Origin: Anaerolineae bacterium
GTDB taxonomy: Bacteria; Chloroflexota; Anaerolineae; JAAYZQ01
Direction of reading: 5' to 3'
Assembly (NCBI GenBank): GCA_016926595.1
Contig: JAFGOG010000160.1
Span: 1-24,858 of the forward strand
DNA length: 24,858 nucleotides
Shown here one piece after another: positions 7,145 to 15,010 of this stretch (position 1 is its first letter; each line of letters starts with the position of its first letter). The notes below the pieces were generated by a model. The model was given only the letters and a program-made list of their open reading frames with translations. It searched no databases and was not told the origin of the DNA. A program made the translations under genes and the position numbers.

Positions 7145-8450
7145 CGAACGCCATTTTGGCGCTGGCCAGGAACTGGGGGTAGTAGAGCGGCTCGATCTTG
7201 ACGTTGCCGATATAAAGGGCAAAGAGGAGCGCTGCCACGCCCGCGCTGAAGGTCTGGCCGACCGTGCGCATCGTCGCCAAGGTGCCCGACGCCACACCGT
7301 ACAACCGCCTTTCAACAGAGCCCATGATGGCGTTCATGTTGGGCGACGAAAAGAGGGCAAAGCCAAAGCCGAGCAGCATCAAGCAAAAGACGATCCAGGC
7401 CAGGGGGGTTGTGTCGCCGAGCCAGATGAGCAGGAAAAGGCCGGCGGCGCTGATGGCCATGCCGGTCGAGGCGACGACGCGAGGCTCGATCCTGTCGGAC
7501 AACCGCCCGGCCAGGGGCGAAAAGAGGGCCTGTATGGCCGGCTGGGCGATCAGGACCAGGCCGGCCTGCAGCGGCGTCAGCCCTTTGATATACTGAAGAT
7601 ACTGGCTCAGCAGAAAACCAACAGCCGCTGTAGCGCTGTAGTTGATCAGGGCGGCCAGGTTGGAGAAGGCGAACACGCGGTTGCGGGAAAATAGGGCTAC
7701 GTCGAGCACCGGGCTGCGGACCCTCATCTCCCAGGCGGCAAACAGGCCAATGCCGATCAGCCCGGCCAGGATCAGGCCGCCCCCCAGTAGCCCGGGCAGC
7801 CGCGAAAAGCCGAGCATGACGGCAACCAGAGCCACGGAATAGATGGCTGAGCCGGCCAGGTCGAACGACTCACCCTTGGCCTCGGCCCACTCCCCCTTCA
7901 AGCCCCAGACAACATAGGCAAGCGCCGCCAGCCCAAAGGGCACGGTCACCAGGAAGATGCTCCGCCAGCCCAACTGCTGGGTCAACAGCCCGCCGAGCGT
8001 CGGGCCGAGAGACAGGCCCAGGTAAACGGCAGCCACGTTGAGGCCCAGCACCCGGCCTCGCTCGCCGGGCTGGTAGACCGAGGTCAAGATGGCCACACCG
8101 GTGCCAAAGATCATGGCGCTGCCAATACCCTGCACCGCGCGAAAAGCGAGTAGCATGGCAGCAGAGCTGGAGATGCCGACCAGGAAGGTCGAAACGGTGA
8201 AGAGCAGCGTGCCGTAGGCAAAGACCCGCTTGCGGCCGTGGATATCGGCTAGCTTGCCAAACGGCACCAGAAAGACAGCAGCGGCCAGGCTGAAGGAAAG
8301 CATGACCCACGCCTGCGAGACAGCATCGAGGTCAAACCGTCTGCCGATAGTGGGGAGGGCGATGTTGACGGCCGAGCCCATGAACGGGGTCAAGAAGGAG
8401 GTCAGGGTGGCCGCGATCAGGGCCGGCGTCTTGTTCGAGTCAGCGGTCAA
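7077..8450 (-). CDS. MFS transporter, DHA2-type drug/solute exporter
   Basis: A 457-residue multi-pass membrane protein of the major facilitator superfamily, probably a proton-driven exporter of the drug:H+ antiporter-2 group. Motif A is clear at about residues 65-75 (GKLADIHGRKR), and the first helix carries SFLTPFMGSAVNIALPTIG, a DHA2-like pattern. The antiporter-like stretch VYLGLSLGPTLGGLLTQQLGWRSIF (written in two parts: VYLGLSLGPTLGG then LLTQQLGWRSIF) fits motif C. Twelve or more hydrophobic helices follow. I place the start at TTG 8448-8450 because GGAGAG lies six bases before it and the first helix begins soon after; upstream codons overlap the preceding gene. It starts 26 bases after the CorA stop, so the two are probably co-transcribed. 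Substrate unknown. Confidence 0.88.
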   Translation of the reverse strand: MTADSNKTPALIAATLTSFLTPFMGSAVNIALPTIGRRFDLDAVSQAWVMLSFSLAAAVFLVPFGKLADIHGRKRVFAYGTLLFTVSTFLVGISSSAAMLLAFRAVQGIGSAMIFGTGVAILTSVYQPGERGRVLGLNVAAVYLGLSLGPTLGGLLTQQLGWRSIFLVTVPFGLAALAYVVWGLKGEWAEAKGESFDLAGSAIYSVALVAVMLGFSRLPGLLGGGLILAGLIGIGLFAAWEMRVRSPVLDVALFSRNRVFAFSNLAALINYSATAAVGFLLSQYLQYIKGLTPLQAGLVLIAQPAIQALFSPLAGRLSDRIEPRVVASTGMAISAAGLFLLIWLGDTTPLAWIVFCLMLLGFGFALFSSPNMNAIMGSVERRLYGVASGTLATMRTVGQTFSAGVAALLFALYIGNVKIEPLYYPQFLASAKMAFAILTVFCVGGIFASLTRGKLRS

Positions 8451-8476
8451 TCGATTCTCTCCACATTGAGTTATGT

Positions 8477-9466
8477 CTACATCCAACCTCTGCGCCGGAT
8501 CCAGAGGTACATCGACAAGGGCAGAGCGATCATGACGATCAACGCCAGGACGAACCACGGGACGCCGGTCCAAGCCATCAACGGATCAGCAACCGGCTGG
8601 AAAAAGTTCTGCCCAAAAAAGCCGACGACGAAGGAGATTGGCATGAACAACGTGGTGATGACCGTCAGTGTCTTCATGATGTCGTTCATGCGGTTGTTGA
8701 CGACCGAAAGGTAGGTGCTCAGCGCATCGCTCACCAGGTCGCGCATGCTCTCGTTGATGTCGTAGAGGCGCACCAGGTGGTCGTACACGTCACGGAAGAA
8801 CATCCGGTCGTCCGCATCGATGACCGCATAGTCGCCACGGGCCAGCTTGTTGAGAACCTCTCGCTGTGGGGCGATGACGCGGCGCAGGTGATGCAGCCCA
8901 CGCTTGAGCGCCAGGATCTGCTCAAGGTTGCTGGAGGTCGGCTCTTCGAGGATGCGATCCTCGAGCTTGTCAATTGTGTCGTCCATCTGGTCGGCCAGCG
9001 GCATATACCCGGCCACCAGCTCATCGACCAAGCGATAGAGCAGGTGATCAGGGCCATGGGCCAGGTAGCGCCCGTCGCGTTGGGCCAGGTTCCACACGCG
9101 ATCTACGGCGTCGATGGCCGGCTCGTGGTAGGTGACGACATAATTCCGCCCGAAAAAAACGTCCAGTTCTAGCGTGTCCACCGGATCGCCATCCCGCTGG
9201 CAAAGAACGACGGCGTGCAGCACCAAGTAGAGGTATTCACCCCAATCATCCACCTTGGGCACATGCGACTCACGCAGCGCATCGTCAATCGCGAGAGGAT
9301 GGAACTCAAAGGTCTGGCGCAAGATCGGCTCACACGTCTCCGGCGGTTCGGCCTGCATATCCACCCACAGCAACCCACTTTCATCCGTTATCGCCAAGGC
9401 AAAATCGTCCGGCTTTAGATCGAACCGGCATTGCCCATCTTCACTGCGATGTATGGAACGGATCAT
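8477..9466 (-). CDS. corA: CorA-family divalent cation channel with GQN signature
   Basis: The 329-residue protein has the CorA layout: a soluble N-terminal domain (LLWVDMQAEPPE, HPLAIDDALRESHVPKVDDWGEYLYLVLH), a long helix (LEDRILE through ALKRGLHHLRRVIAPQRE, and YDINESMRDLVSDALSTYLS), and two C-terminal membrane helices ending in basic residues (RRRGWM). Members carry Mg2+, Co2+ or other divalent ions across the inner membrane as pentamers. The usual G-M-N selectivity motif is G285-Q286-N287 here (GFFGQNFF). I have seen this variant in related bacterial CorA proteins, but transport specificity is then less sure. The start ATG 9466 follows an excellent ribosome binding site (GGGAGGTGAT). It leads a two-gene operon with the MFS gene. 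Confidence 0.88.
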   Translation of the reverse strand: MIRSIHRSEDGQCRFDLKPDDFALAITDESGLLWVDMQAEPPETCEPILRQTFEFHPLAIDDALRESHVPKVDDWGEYLYLVLHAVVLCQRDGDPVDTLELDVFFGRNYVVTYHEPAIDAVDRVWNLAQRDGRYLAHGPDHLLYRLVDELVAGYMPLADQMDDTIDKLEDRILEEPTSSNLEQILALKRGLHHLRRVIAPQREVLNKLARGDYAVIDADDRMFFRDVYDHLVRLYDINESMRDLVSDALSTYLSVVNNRMNDIMKTLTVITTLFMPISFVVGFFGQNFFQPVADPLMAWTGVPWFVLALIVMIALPLSMYLWIRRRGWM

Positions 9467-9506
9467 ATCACCTCCCGGCACCTAATCCAGAGCCCCCAAA
9501 AAAGCG

Positions 9507-9535
9507 ATTCTACATCTCCCGATCTTTCTTGTCAA
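9507..9535 (-). promoter_or_regulatory. Sigma70-type promoter for the corA-MFS operon
   Basis: On the minus strand TTGACA (9530-9535), a 17-base spacer and TAGAAT (9507-9512), some 40 bases before the corA start codon. Confidence 0.65.
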
Positions 9536-9576
9536 ATTGCAGACACCGTATCATGGTAAACAAGCAAAGCGCTTCG

Positions 9577-9605
9577 TTGACAGCGCCTGGCGAGCATGCT
9601 ATAAT
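9577..9605 (+). promoter_or_regulatory. Perfect-consensus sigma70 promoter
   Basis: TTGACA (9577-9582), exactly 17 bases, then TATAAT (9600-9605). Both hexamers match the consensus fully. It drives the small membrane protein and the ParB-like gene. Confidence 0.8.
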
Positions 9606-9626
9606 CAGGGAAACAGGAGTTGGACA

Positions 9627-9752
9627 GTGCGAGTTCTACTAGACGCGATTCTAAAGTTGCCGTTGTGGCAAAAAGCGGCCATCGTTATCCTGGCAGTCGT
9701 AATCGTACTGACTTGGCTGGTCGTCTGTCTGATATTGACCAGTTATCTCTAG
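9627..9752 (+). CDS. 41-residue single-pass membrane protein
   Basis: The frame starts at GTG 9627 with AGGAG seven bases upstream and lies directly after a perfect promoter, so translation is likely. The peptide has a short amphipathic start (VRVLLDAILKLPLWQK, first residue Met in practice) and one transmembrane helix (AAIVILAVVIVLTWLVV, about residues 17-35), ending LTSYL. An in-frame upstream ATG at 9537 lies before the promoter and is not usable. It ends 15 bases before the ParB-like gene, implying an operon. I do not recognise a family; it could be an accessory or anchor peptide. Confidence 0.6.
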   Translation: MRVLLDAILKLPLWQKAAIVILAVVIVLTWLVVCLILTSYL

Positions 9753-9767
9753 TTAAGGAAAACGGGC

Positions 9768-10697
9768 GTGTCAAACGTTGACCCGGACGCCCCACAGGCG
9801 ACAACACTCAGAATATTCAACGAGGCCCGGCGCCGAGCTTTTGTCCAGGACATGCTGGCCGAAGTGGGAGGGCGCCCCGACAGCCTGCTGTCATTCGACG
9901 AGGTGCGCCGCCAGTTCCGCCTGGGCGTGCCCAACCAGGAGCCGGTTACCAAAGAGGTTCCCCTGGACAAGATCGTGGGCAGCGTGGGACGCTACCACGA
10001 TTTCAACCGTGCCTTTCTGCCCCGCGCCCAGGTCGATCCGCACCGTTGGACGCGCATCGCTCGTTTGCAGCGCCAGTCCCAGCTACCGCCGATCGACCTT
10101 TTCCAGGTCGGCGACGTTTACTTTGTGCGGGATGGCCACCACCGCGTGTCGGTGGCGCGAACGCTCAAACACCGTACTATCCGGGCCCATGTCGTCGAAA
10201 TCCCGCTCCGGGTGCCGCTTGACACTACAACATCGCCCGGCGACCTGATCCGCAAAGCAGAGTATGCTGACTTTTTGGAGAAAACGTCCCTCGATCGCAC
10301 TCATCCCGAACAGCGGGTTGAGCTGACTCTGCCAGGGAGGTATATCAGTCTGTTACAGCACATCGAGGTGCACCAGTTTTACATGGGTCTACGGTCACGC
10401 AAGTACCCTACCCTGCCCGAGGCAGCCAATAACTGGTACTGCTCGGTATACCTGCCAGTGGTAGAGCGGATTAGGGCTTCCGGAGTGTTAGCCAACTTTC
10501 CAGGGCGAACAGAGGCGGATCTATACCTGTGGATATCCGAGAACCGCGCCCGGTTACAGATGCGTTACGGAGACAACACGCAGGTCAGCGAGGCTGTCCA
10601 GGACTTTAGCAAAGAACACCATGTCCCCAGCGTGCGGCGCGCTTTCCGCCGGTGGCTCTATCGTCTTTTCCCTCGGCGGCGTCCCTACAATTCCTAG
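9768..10697 (+). CDS. ParB/sulfiredoxin-fold domain protein
   Basis: This 309-residue protein contains the ParB/Srx-type nucleotide-binding core: PLDKIVGSVGRYHDFNRAFLP (two pieces: PLDKIVGSVG, RYHDFNRAFLP) and then PPIDLFQVGDVYFVRDGHHR, in which D122-G-H-H-R126 corresponds to the conserved ParB box II-type motif (split as VGDVYFV and RDGHHRVSVAR). In this fold the motif usually binds a nucleotide phosphate. No ParB helix-turn-helix or dimer domain is visible. The C-terminal half (residues 170-309) is helical, rich in Arg and Trp/Tyr, and unassigned; it ends in a very basic tail. GTG 9768 follows AAGGAA. Gene neighbours give no hint of chromosome partitioning, so a regulatory or kinase-like role of the fold is possible. 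Function unknown. Confidence 0.7.
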   Translation: MSNVDPDAPQATTLRIFNEARRRAFVQDMLAEVGGRPDSLLSFDEVRRQFRLGVPNQEPVTKEVPLDKIVGSVGRYHDFNRAFLPRAQVDPHRWTRIARLQRQSQLPPIDLFQVGDVYFVRDGHHRVSVARTLKHRTIRAHVVEIPLRVPLDTTTSPGDLIRKAEYADFLEKTSLDRTHPEQRVELTLPGRYISLLQHIEVHQFYMGLRSRKYPTLPEAANNWYCSVYLPVVERIRASGVLANFPGRTEADLYLWISENRARLQMRYGDNTQVSEAVQDFSKEHHVPSVRRAFRRWLYRLFPRRRPYNS

Positions 10698-10767
10698 GGC
10701 CGGCTGTCTCATGCGCCGCATGCGATTACACGAGCAATCGTGGTGACCCGCCGGCCCAAGCCGCCAT

Positions 10768-11229
10768 CTATTCTTTTCTGACCACTTTCGGACGCGGCCC
10801 GCGCCGGCTGCCATCAGTCACCGGCTTGATCCCGCTGTAAACTTGCAGGCCGCCGATTGTGCGCAGGATCAGAGCAGGTAAGCGTTGCAGGCGAGCCCCC
10901 AACTCGACTGCCGATAGGGGCTCATTGCCATTAGCTAGAAAAGTGCGGAAAACAGCCGTCGTCAACGGCGTGGTAGTGTCTACGTAATCCGGCTTGAGGC
11001 TACAGCATGTTCTTAGTGAGTGCCACAGCCCATCTACTTGGGTGACCTCAGCAGTATGGGGATCGATCCAGTCGATCAGGTCGGTTTCCTGATAATCCCG
11101 ATAGCGCTGCTGGCATTCCTTGCACAGATTGCTGAACAGATGAACGCGAAAGTTGTGCCCTTTTTCTTCCCACCAATCGAAATCTATGTGGAATTTGGTA
11201 TCAATCGTTGGTTTTGTCCACTTGGCCAT
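10768..11229 (-). CDS. Conserved hypothetical protein, partner of the 531-residue gene
   Basis: A 153-residue soluble protein starting at ATG 11229 behind GGAGGA. It opens with KWTKPTIDTKFHIDFDWWE, then a Cys pair in NLCKECQQRY (C-x-x-C) and a second cysteine-rich site, RTCCSLKPDYV, which together could bind a metal, followed by TPLTTAVFRTFLANGNEPLS, which resembles the start of a winged-helix-like domain (LSAVELGARL...LILRTIGG). I do not know a named family. It follows the larger gene by 35 bases on the same strand, so both are very likely one transcript and may act together. Zinc binding and DNA or nucleic-acid contact are only inferences from the Cys pattern and the small helical domain. 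Confidence 0.65.
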   Translation of the reverse strand: MAKWTKPTIDTKFHIDFDWWEEKGHNFRVHLFSNLCKECQQRYRDYQETDLIDWIDPHTAEVTQVDGLWHSLRTCCSLKPDYVDTTTPLTTAVFRTFLANGNEPLSAVELGARLQRLPALILRTIGGLQVYSGIKPVTDGSRRGPRPKVVRKE

Positions 11230-11264
11230 ATACTAGCTTCCTCCGAGCCGCCTCGCCAGACATT

Positions 11265-12860
11265 TCAGGATCTGACAAGTGTCGCGTCAAACGTCCAATA
11301 GCCTCCCCCCATTGGGATGAAGCACGGTTTAACCGAAAGCAAGGCAAAAATGGGGCCGGGCGCAGTCCGTCTCAAAATATTCACGCCACTGTAGATCGCC
11401 TTGGCATGAACTGTGCCCTGTGGGCTGAGCTTGATCAATTCCGGCATGATCTGCACCATCAACTGGAACAGGCTGTCGTCTCGAGCCTCCATCCTGGCCC
11501 GCAACCTATCGACTGCTGCCGGATCCTCCTCGCCGATGGCCATCTGCTCATCATATTCACAGCTAACCGGCAGCTTGCTCATCTGAAAGACCAGCTTTCC
11601 TTCCTGGACTGAGGCGACCTTTAGCCACAGGCGTTTTAGACGCCGTGCTTCAAAGTCTATAGTTATGATGCGCGGGTCTCTCGTCCGTTCTAGTTTGATA
11701 AGAGCACCAGACGGCAACTCATAGCGTTGATACCACTCCTTTAGCCCGTATACATACTGCTCTTTGTGAACAACCCATCCCTGCATCTTGTCGCCGCTCT
11801 GGCCGTCGATCAGCACAACAGGCGTGTGGTGCGTGGTCGCTTGGGGAAAAAGTCCTCGAGTACGGACTGTCAAAGGCAAGCTGCCGATCCGCCAGTGAGG
11901 ATAGATCAGCGTGATACTAGTCTTGTAGATCGGCCTGCTTGGCCCCATCACCTCTTCGCCACTCCCCTCATCATCGATCTCGCGCTCGATCAGTAACAGC
12001 TCCTGATCAATCTCTTGCCGTTCAAATGGCACAGGCTTGATGACTAGGCGGGCAGGTGGATTGACAACCGGTTCCGGTGTCAATCGGCGGAGATACCAGA
12101 TGTCTCGGCCGGTGTCACCGACATTATCAAAGCGCTCGTCGCCCTCTAGAGCGCAATTGAGAGACAAGATCTGGATGTCAGACGTGATCTCACCTGGTAA
12201 GCCGAGTTCCGTCAGCAGATCGGCGGTGGGCAACGGAGCGCCCTTGACCTCAATCAGAGCCTCGACTATGTTCAAATGCCCCATATGGATCTCGGCCAAC
12301 ATATCACGCAAGAACCATTGGTCCTTGTAACAGATAAAACCGTCTTGTTCCTTTAGCGCCGCAACTAGTTTGCGCTCGACAAACGTTCCATGCCGTTCAT
12401 ATAGCTCGGTTGCGGGGATCAAAGCACCGGCCACCAGCAACTCGCCGTCTCCCTCCTTACGGTTGAGAGGGTGCTCACCATGAAGATCAGTTGCAAACTC
12501 ACGGATCTCCGACTGGTTCCCAAACTGAACCTGGATCACAGTAAAATCGCCATACTCGGGGTTGCGGCCAGATCGCGTGCCGACGATGGTGCCCAGCACA
12601 TAGTCGAGTGCCGGGAAAATAAGCTGCGCTCCAACCTCATAGTGGTCTTTGGGCTGATAGGCAGGGCCCTTGCTCAACTCAGCCTGGATCATCTCTTCTT
12701 CCCGGCGGCAGTGCCGATCGATCAGCAACTGAACTAGAACCGCAGTCGGAATCGGTTTAGCAGCATCCAAGATCCGGTCGTACAGATAGTCCAGATCTTG
12801 GCGACTGACCGCCATCTGTTCCTGCCAATAGCTTGCTGTCTGTGTCTTCCGCTGAATCAC
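11265..12860 (-). CDS. Large conserved hypothetical protein with winged-helix-like segments
   Basis: This gene gives about 531 residues from GTG 12860, chosen because GAGGAG lies six bases before it; the upstream codons run into the promoter. No signal peptide or membrane helix is visible. Residues 10-45 (SYWQEQM, DLDYLYDRILDAAKPIPTAV) and 180-230 (VERKLVAALKEQDGFICYKD, HMGHLNIVEALIEV) look like alpha-helical units with short strands, resembling HARE or winged-helix folds. Between them lies YEVGAQLIFPALDYVLGTIVG, probably a beta domain. Further on come DNVGDTGRDIWYLRRL and a C-terminal beta-rich half with several Trp and Tyr residues (IYPHWRIGSLPLTVRTRGLF, GWVVHKEQYVYGLKEWYQRY). The codon use matches neighbours. 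I recall similar hypothetical proteins in Chloroflexota, always without assigned function. A transcription- or repair-related role would be speculation. Confidence 0.65.
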   Translation of the reverse strand: MIQRKTQTASYWQEQMAVSRQDLDYLYDRILDAAKPIPTAVLVQLLIDRHCRREEEMIQAELSKGPAYQPKDHYEVGAQLIFPALDYVLGTIVGTRSGRNPEYGDFTVIQVQFGNQSEIREFATDLHGEHPLNRKEGDGELLVAGALIPATELYERHGTFVERKLVAALKEQDGFICYKDQWFLRDMLAEIHMGHLNIVEALIEVKGAPLPTADLLTELGLPGEITSDIQILSLNCALEGDERFDNVGDTGRDIWYLRRLTPEPVVNPPARLVIKPVPFERQEIDQELLLIEREIDDEGSGEEVMGPSRPIYKTSITLIYPHWRIGSLPLTVRTRGLFPQATTHHTPVVLIDGQSGDKMQGWVVHKEQYVYGLKEWYQRYELPSGALIKLERTRDPRIITIDFEARRLKRLWLKVASVQEGKLVFQMSKLPVSCEYDEQMAIGEEDPAAVDRLRARMEARDDSLFQLMVQIMPELIKLSPQGTVHAKAIYSGVNILRRTAPGPIFALLSVKPCFIPMGGGYWTFDATLVRS

Positions 12861-12918
12861 GGGGCTCTCCTCATGGTGCTCAGACGTGAGGCCAGGGTTG
12901 GCCCACTCGCAGTCAGCG

Positions 12919-12947
12919 ATTATAGCAGATTTCTTTAATGTTGACAA
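12919..12947 (-). promoter_or_regulatory. Sigma70-type promoter for the two-gene hypothetical module
   Basis: On the minus strand TTGTCA (12942-12947), a 17-base spacer and TATAAT (12919-12924), about 60 bases before GTG 12860. Confidence 0.7.
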
Positions 12948-12962
12948 CTATACGAGGTCACC

Positions 12963-12991
12963 TTGTCGTTTCGACAGTTCTGAGTTACAAT
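12963..12991 (+). promoter_or_regulatory. Sigma70-type promoter for tgt
   Basis: TTGTCG (12963-12968), a 17-base spacer and TACAAT (12986-12991). The tgt start codon lies 25 bases further, giving a leader of under 20 bases. Confidence 0.55.
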
Positions 12992-13016
12992 TGCCCCCAT
13001 TCGAGAGCAAGCATCC

Positions 13017-14198
13017 ATGCATTTCCGGTTCTCACTGCTTCACACAGATGCTACCAGCCACGCTCGCTTGGGGCGGATCGCCACGCCTCACGGTGAGATC
13101 GCCACGCCGGCTTTTGCTCCGGTCGGCACCCAGGCAACCGTCAAGGCGCTCGATCCACGCGATCTGCACGAACTGGGCGCCGAGTTGATCCTGAGCAACA
13201 CCTATCATCTATACCTGCGGCCTGGCGCAGATATAGTAGCCAGGTTGGGCGGCCTGCACCAGTTCATGGGTTGGGATGGCCCCATCCTGACCGACTCGGG
13301 CGGCTTCCAGGTGTTCAGTCTGGCTGGACGCCGCACCTTCGGCGACAATGGAGTCCTGTTCCGTTCGCACATCGACGGCTCACAGCACCTGTTCACCCCA
13401 GAGATGGTGGTCCGCGTGCAGGAGCAGTTGGGCGCCGACATCATCATGTGCCTGGACGAGTGCGCCGAACCTCACGATCGGGCCTACAACGAGCAAGCAC
13501 TGGCTCGCACCCATGCCTGGGCCGAACGCTGCCTGGCGGCCCACTCCCACCCCAGCCAGGCCCTGTTCGGCATCGTGCAGGGCGGGATCTGGGCCGATCT
13601 CAGGCAGCAGAGCGCCGAATACCTCACCGGTCTGGACTTTCCTGGCTATGCCATCGGGGGGCTGAGTGTCGGCGAGTCCAAGGCGCAGATGTACGCCATA
13701 CTGGATGTGACGGCACCGCTGTTGCCGGCCAGCAAGCCGCGCTACCTGATGGGCGTGGGCGCCCCGGAGGATCTGTTGGAAGGCGTGGCGCGAGGCATCG
13801 ACCTGTTCGACTGTGTGCTGCCCACCCGTCTAGCGCGTAACGCCGCGCTGTTTACCCGGCAGGGCCGGATCAACCTGCGCAACGCCCGCTTCGAACAGGA
13901 ACCAACTCCGGTCGAGAAGGGGTGCTGCTGCTACACTTGCCGCCGCTTCTCACTGGCTTACCTCCACCACCTGTTCAAGGCTGAGGAGCTGCTCGCCTAC
14001 CGGCTGGCGACGATTCACAACGTTCATTTCCTACTGCAACTAATGCGCGACATCCGCGCCGCAATCGCCCAAGGCAGTTTCCCGATCTTGAAAGAAAAGT
14101 TTCTGGCCAGCTATCGGGTGATCCCAGAGAAGACGCGGGCTGTCAGCCGGGAAAGGCGCGGGGCCATGCTCAAAACACACACAGATGAGGCAAGATGA
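13017..14198 (+). CDS. tgt: Queuine/preQ1 tRNA-guanine transglycosylase
   Basis: The 393-residue enzyme exchanges guanine 34 in the anticodon of tRNAs for Asp, Asn, His and Tyr with preQ1 in queuosine synthesis. The bacterial TGT pattern is complete: ILTDSGGFQVFSL with catalytic Asp93, CLDECAEPHD, FGIVQGG, AIGGLSVGE, MGVGAPEDLLEGV, and FDCVLPTR with Asp265 aligning to the nucleophile Asp280 of the Zymomonas enzyme. The zinc site is C303-x-C305-x-x-C308 with His334 at the expected spacing. Length is normal. Its stop overlaps the uppP start by four bases (ATGA), so translational coupling is likely. No queuosine biosynthesis gene (queC, D, E, F or G) lies in the window. The product acts in the cytoplasm. 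Confidence 0.96.
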   Translation: MHFRFSLLHTDATSHARLGRIATPHGEIATPAFAPVGTQATVKALDPRDLHELGAELILSNTYHLYLRPGADIVARLGGLHQFMGWDGPILTDSGGFQVFSLAGRRTFGDNGVLFRSHIDGSQHLFTPEMVVRVQEQLGADIIMCLDECAEPHDRAYNEQALARTHAWAERCLAAHSHPSQALFGIVQGGIWADLRQQSAEYLTGLDFPGYAIGGLSVGESKAQMYAILDVTAPLLPASKPRYLMGVGAPEDLLEGVARGIDLFDCVLPTRLARNAALFTRQGRINLRNARFEQEPTPVEKGCCCYTCRRFSLAYLHHLFKAEELLAYRLATIHNVHFLLQLMRDIRAAIAQGSFPILKEKFLASYRVIPEKTRAVSRERRGAMLKTHTDEAR

Positions 14199-15010
14199 GC
14201 ATTTTTCAAGCGATTATACTGGGTTTGGTGCAAGGCGCGACCGAGTTTATCCCGGTGTCGAGCTCTGGGCACCTTGTTCTGGTGCCGTGGCTGCTCGGCT
14301 GGCCCGCGCCAGGATTGGTATTCGACACGATGGTCCACTGGGGCACACTCGTGGCAATCCTCGCCTACTTCTGGCGCGATTGGTGGGTCCTGATCACCGC
14401 CTGGCTGCGTGGTCTAGTCCGCTGGGACTGGCACGACTCCAATGCCCGGCTGGCCTGGCTGCTGGTCATCGGCAGCATTCCAGCTGCAATCCTGGGGTTG
14501 CTGTTCGAAGACTGGTTCGAGTCGCTATTTGGCGAGCCAGCCTGGGTCAGCTTTTTCCTCCTGGTGACGGCCGCCATCCTGCTGCTGAGCGAGCGGCTAA
14601 GCCACTCCAGGAAGACCCGAACTCTGGCAAATCTGCGCTGGCCCGACGCGTTGATCATCGGCTTGGCGCAGGCGGCGGCCATTGCGCCCGGTATCTCCCG
14701 CTCAGGGGCGACGATGTCGGCCGGCCTGGTGCGCGGCCTGGATCGGCCAACGGCGGCCCGCTTTAGCTTTTTGCTCGCCACACCAGCCATCCTGGGAGCA
14801 GGCCTGCTGCAGCTTGTCGAGTTGTCGTCCACACCCAACCCGCTGGCCCAGCTTCCCCTCCTGGTCGCCGGTTTCCTGGCTGCGCTGATCAGCGGTTATG
14901 CCTGCATCTGGGGCCTGCTCCGATATCTACAACGGGGCAAGCTGATCGCCTTTGCAATCTACTGTGCCCTGGTGGGAACACTATGCCTCGCCGTGGCCTG
15001 GCTGCGCTAG
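14195..15010 (+). CDS. uppP: Undecaprenyl-diphosphatase UppP (BacA)
   Basis: A 271-residue integral membrane enzyme that dephosphorylates undecaprenyl diphosphate to recycle the lipid carrier of cell-wall synthesis, and which can raise bacitracin tolerance. The family motifs are intact: Q13-G-A-T-E17-F-I-P-V-S-S-S-G-H (residues 13-26) and PGISRSGATM with Arg169. About eight hydrophobic helices fill the rest. It overlaps tgt by four bases at the start and the PstS-like gene by 28 bases at the end, so the three are probably one transcript. The link to the other two is positional; no functional connection is obvious. Confidence 0.95.
   Translation: MSIFQAIILGLVQGATEFIPVSSSGHLVLVPWLLGWPAPGLVFDTMVHWGTLVAILAYFWRDWWVLITAWLRGLVRWDWHDSNARLAWLLVIGSIPAAILGLLFEDWFESLFGEPAWVSFFLLVTAAILLLSERLSHSRKTRTLANLRWPDALIIGLAQAAAIAPGISRSGATMSAGLVRGLDRPTAARFSFLLATPAILGAGLLQLVELSSTPNPLAQLPLLVAGFLAALISGYACIWGLLRYLQRGKLIAFAIYCALVGTLCLAVAWLR

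Noticed and set aside
10710..10722. CATGC/GCATG hairpin between two convergent genes as a terminator.
   Set aside because: The stem has only five pairs and no T-run follows on either strand.
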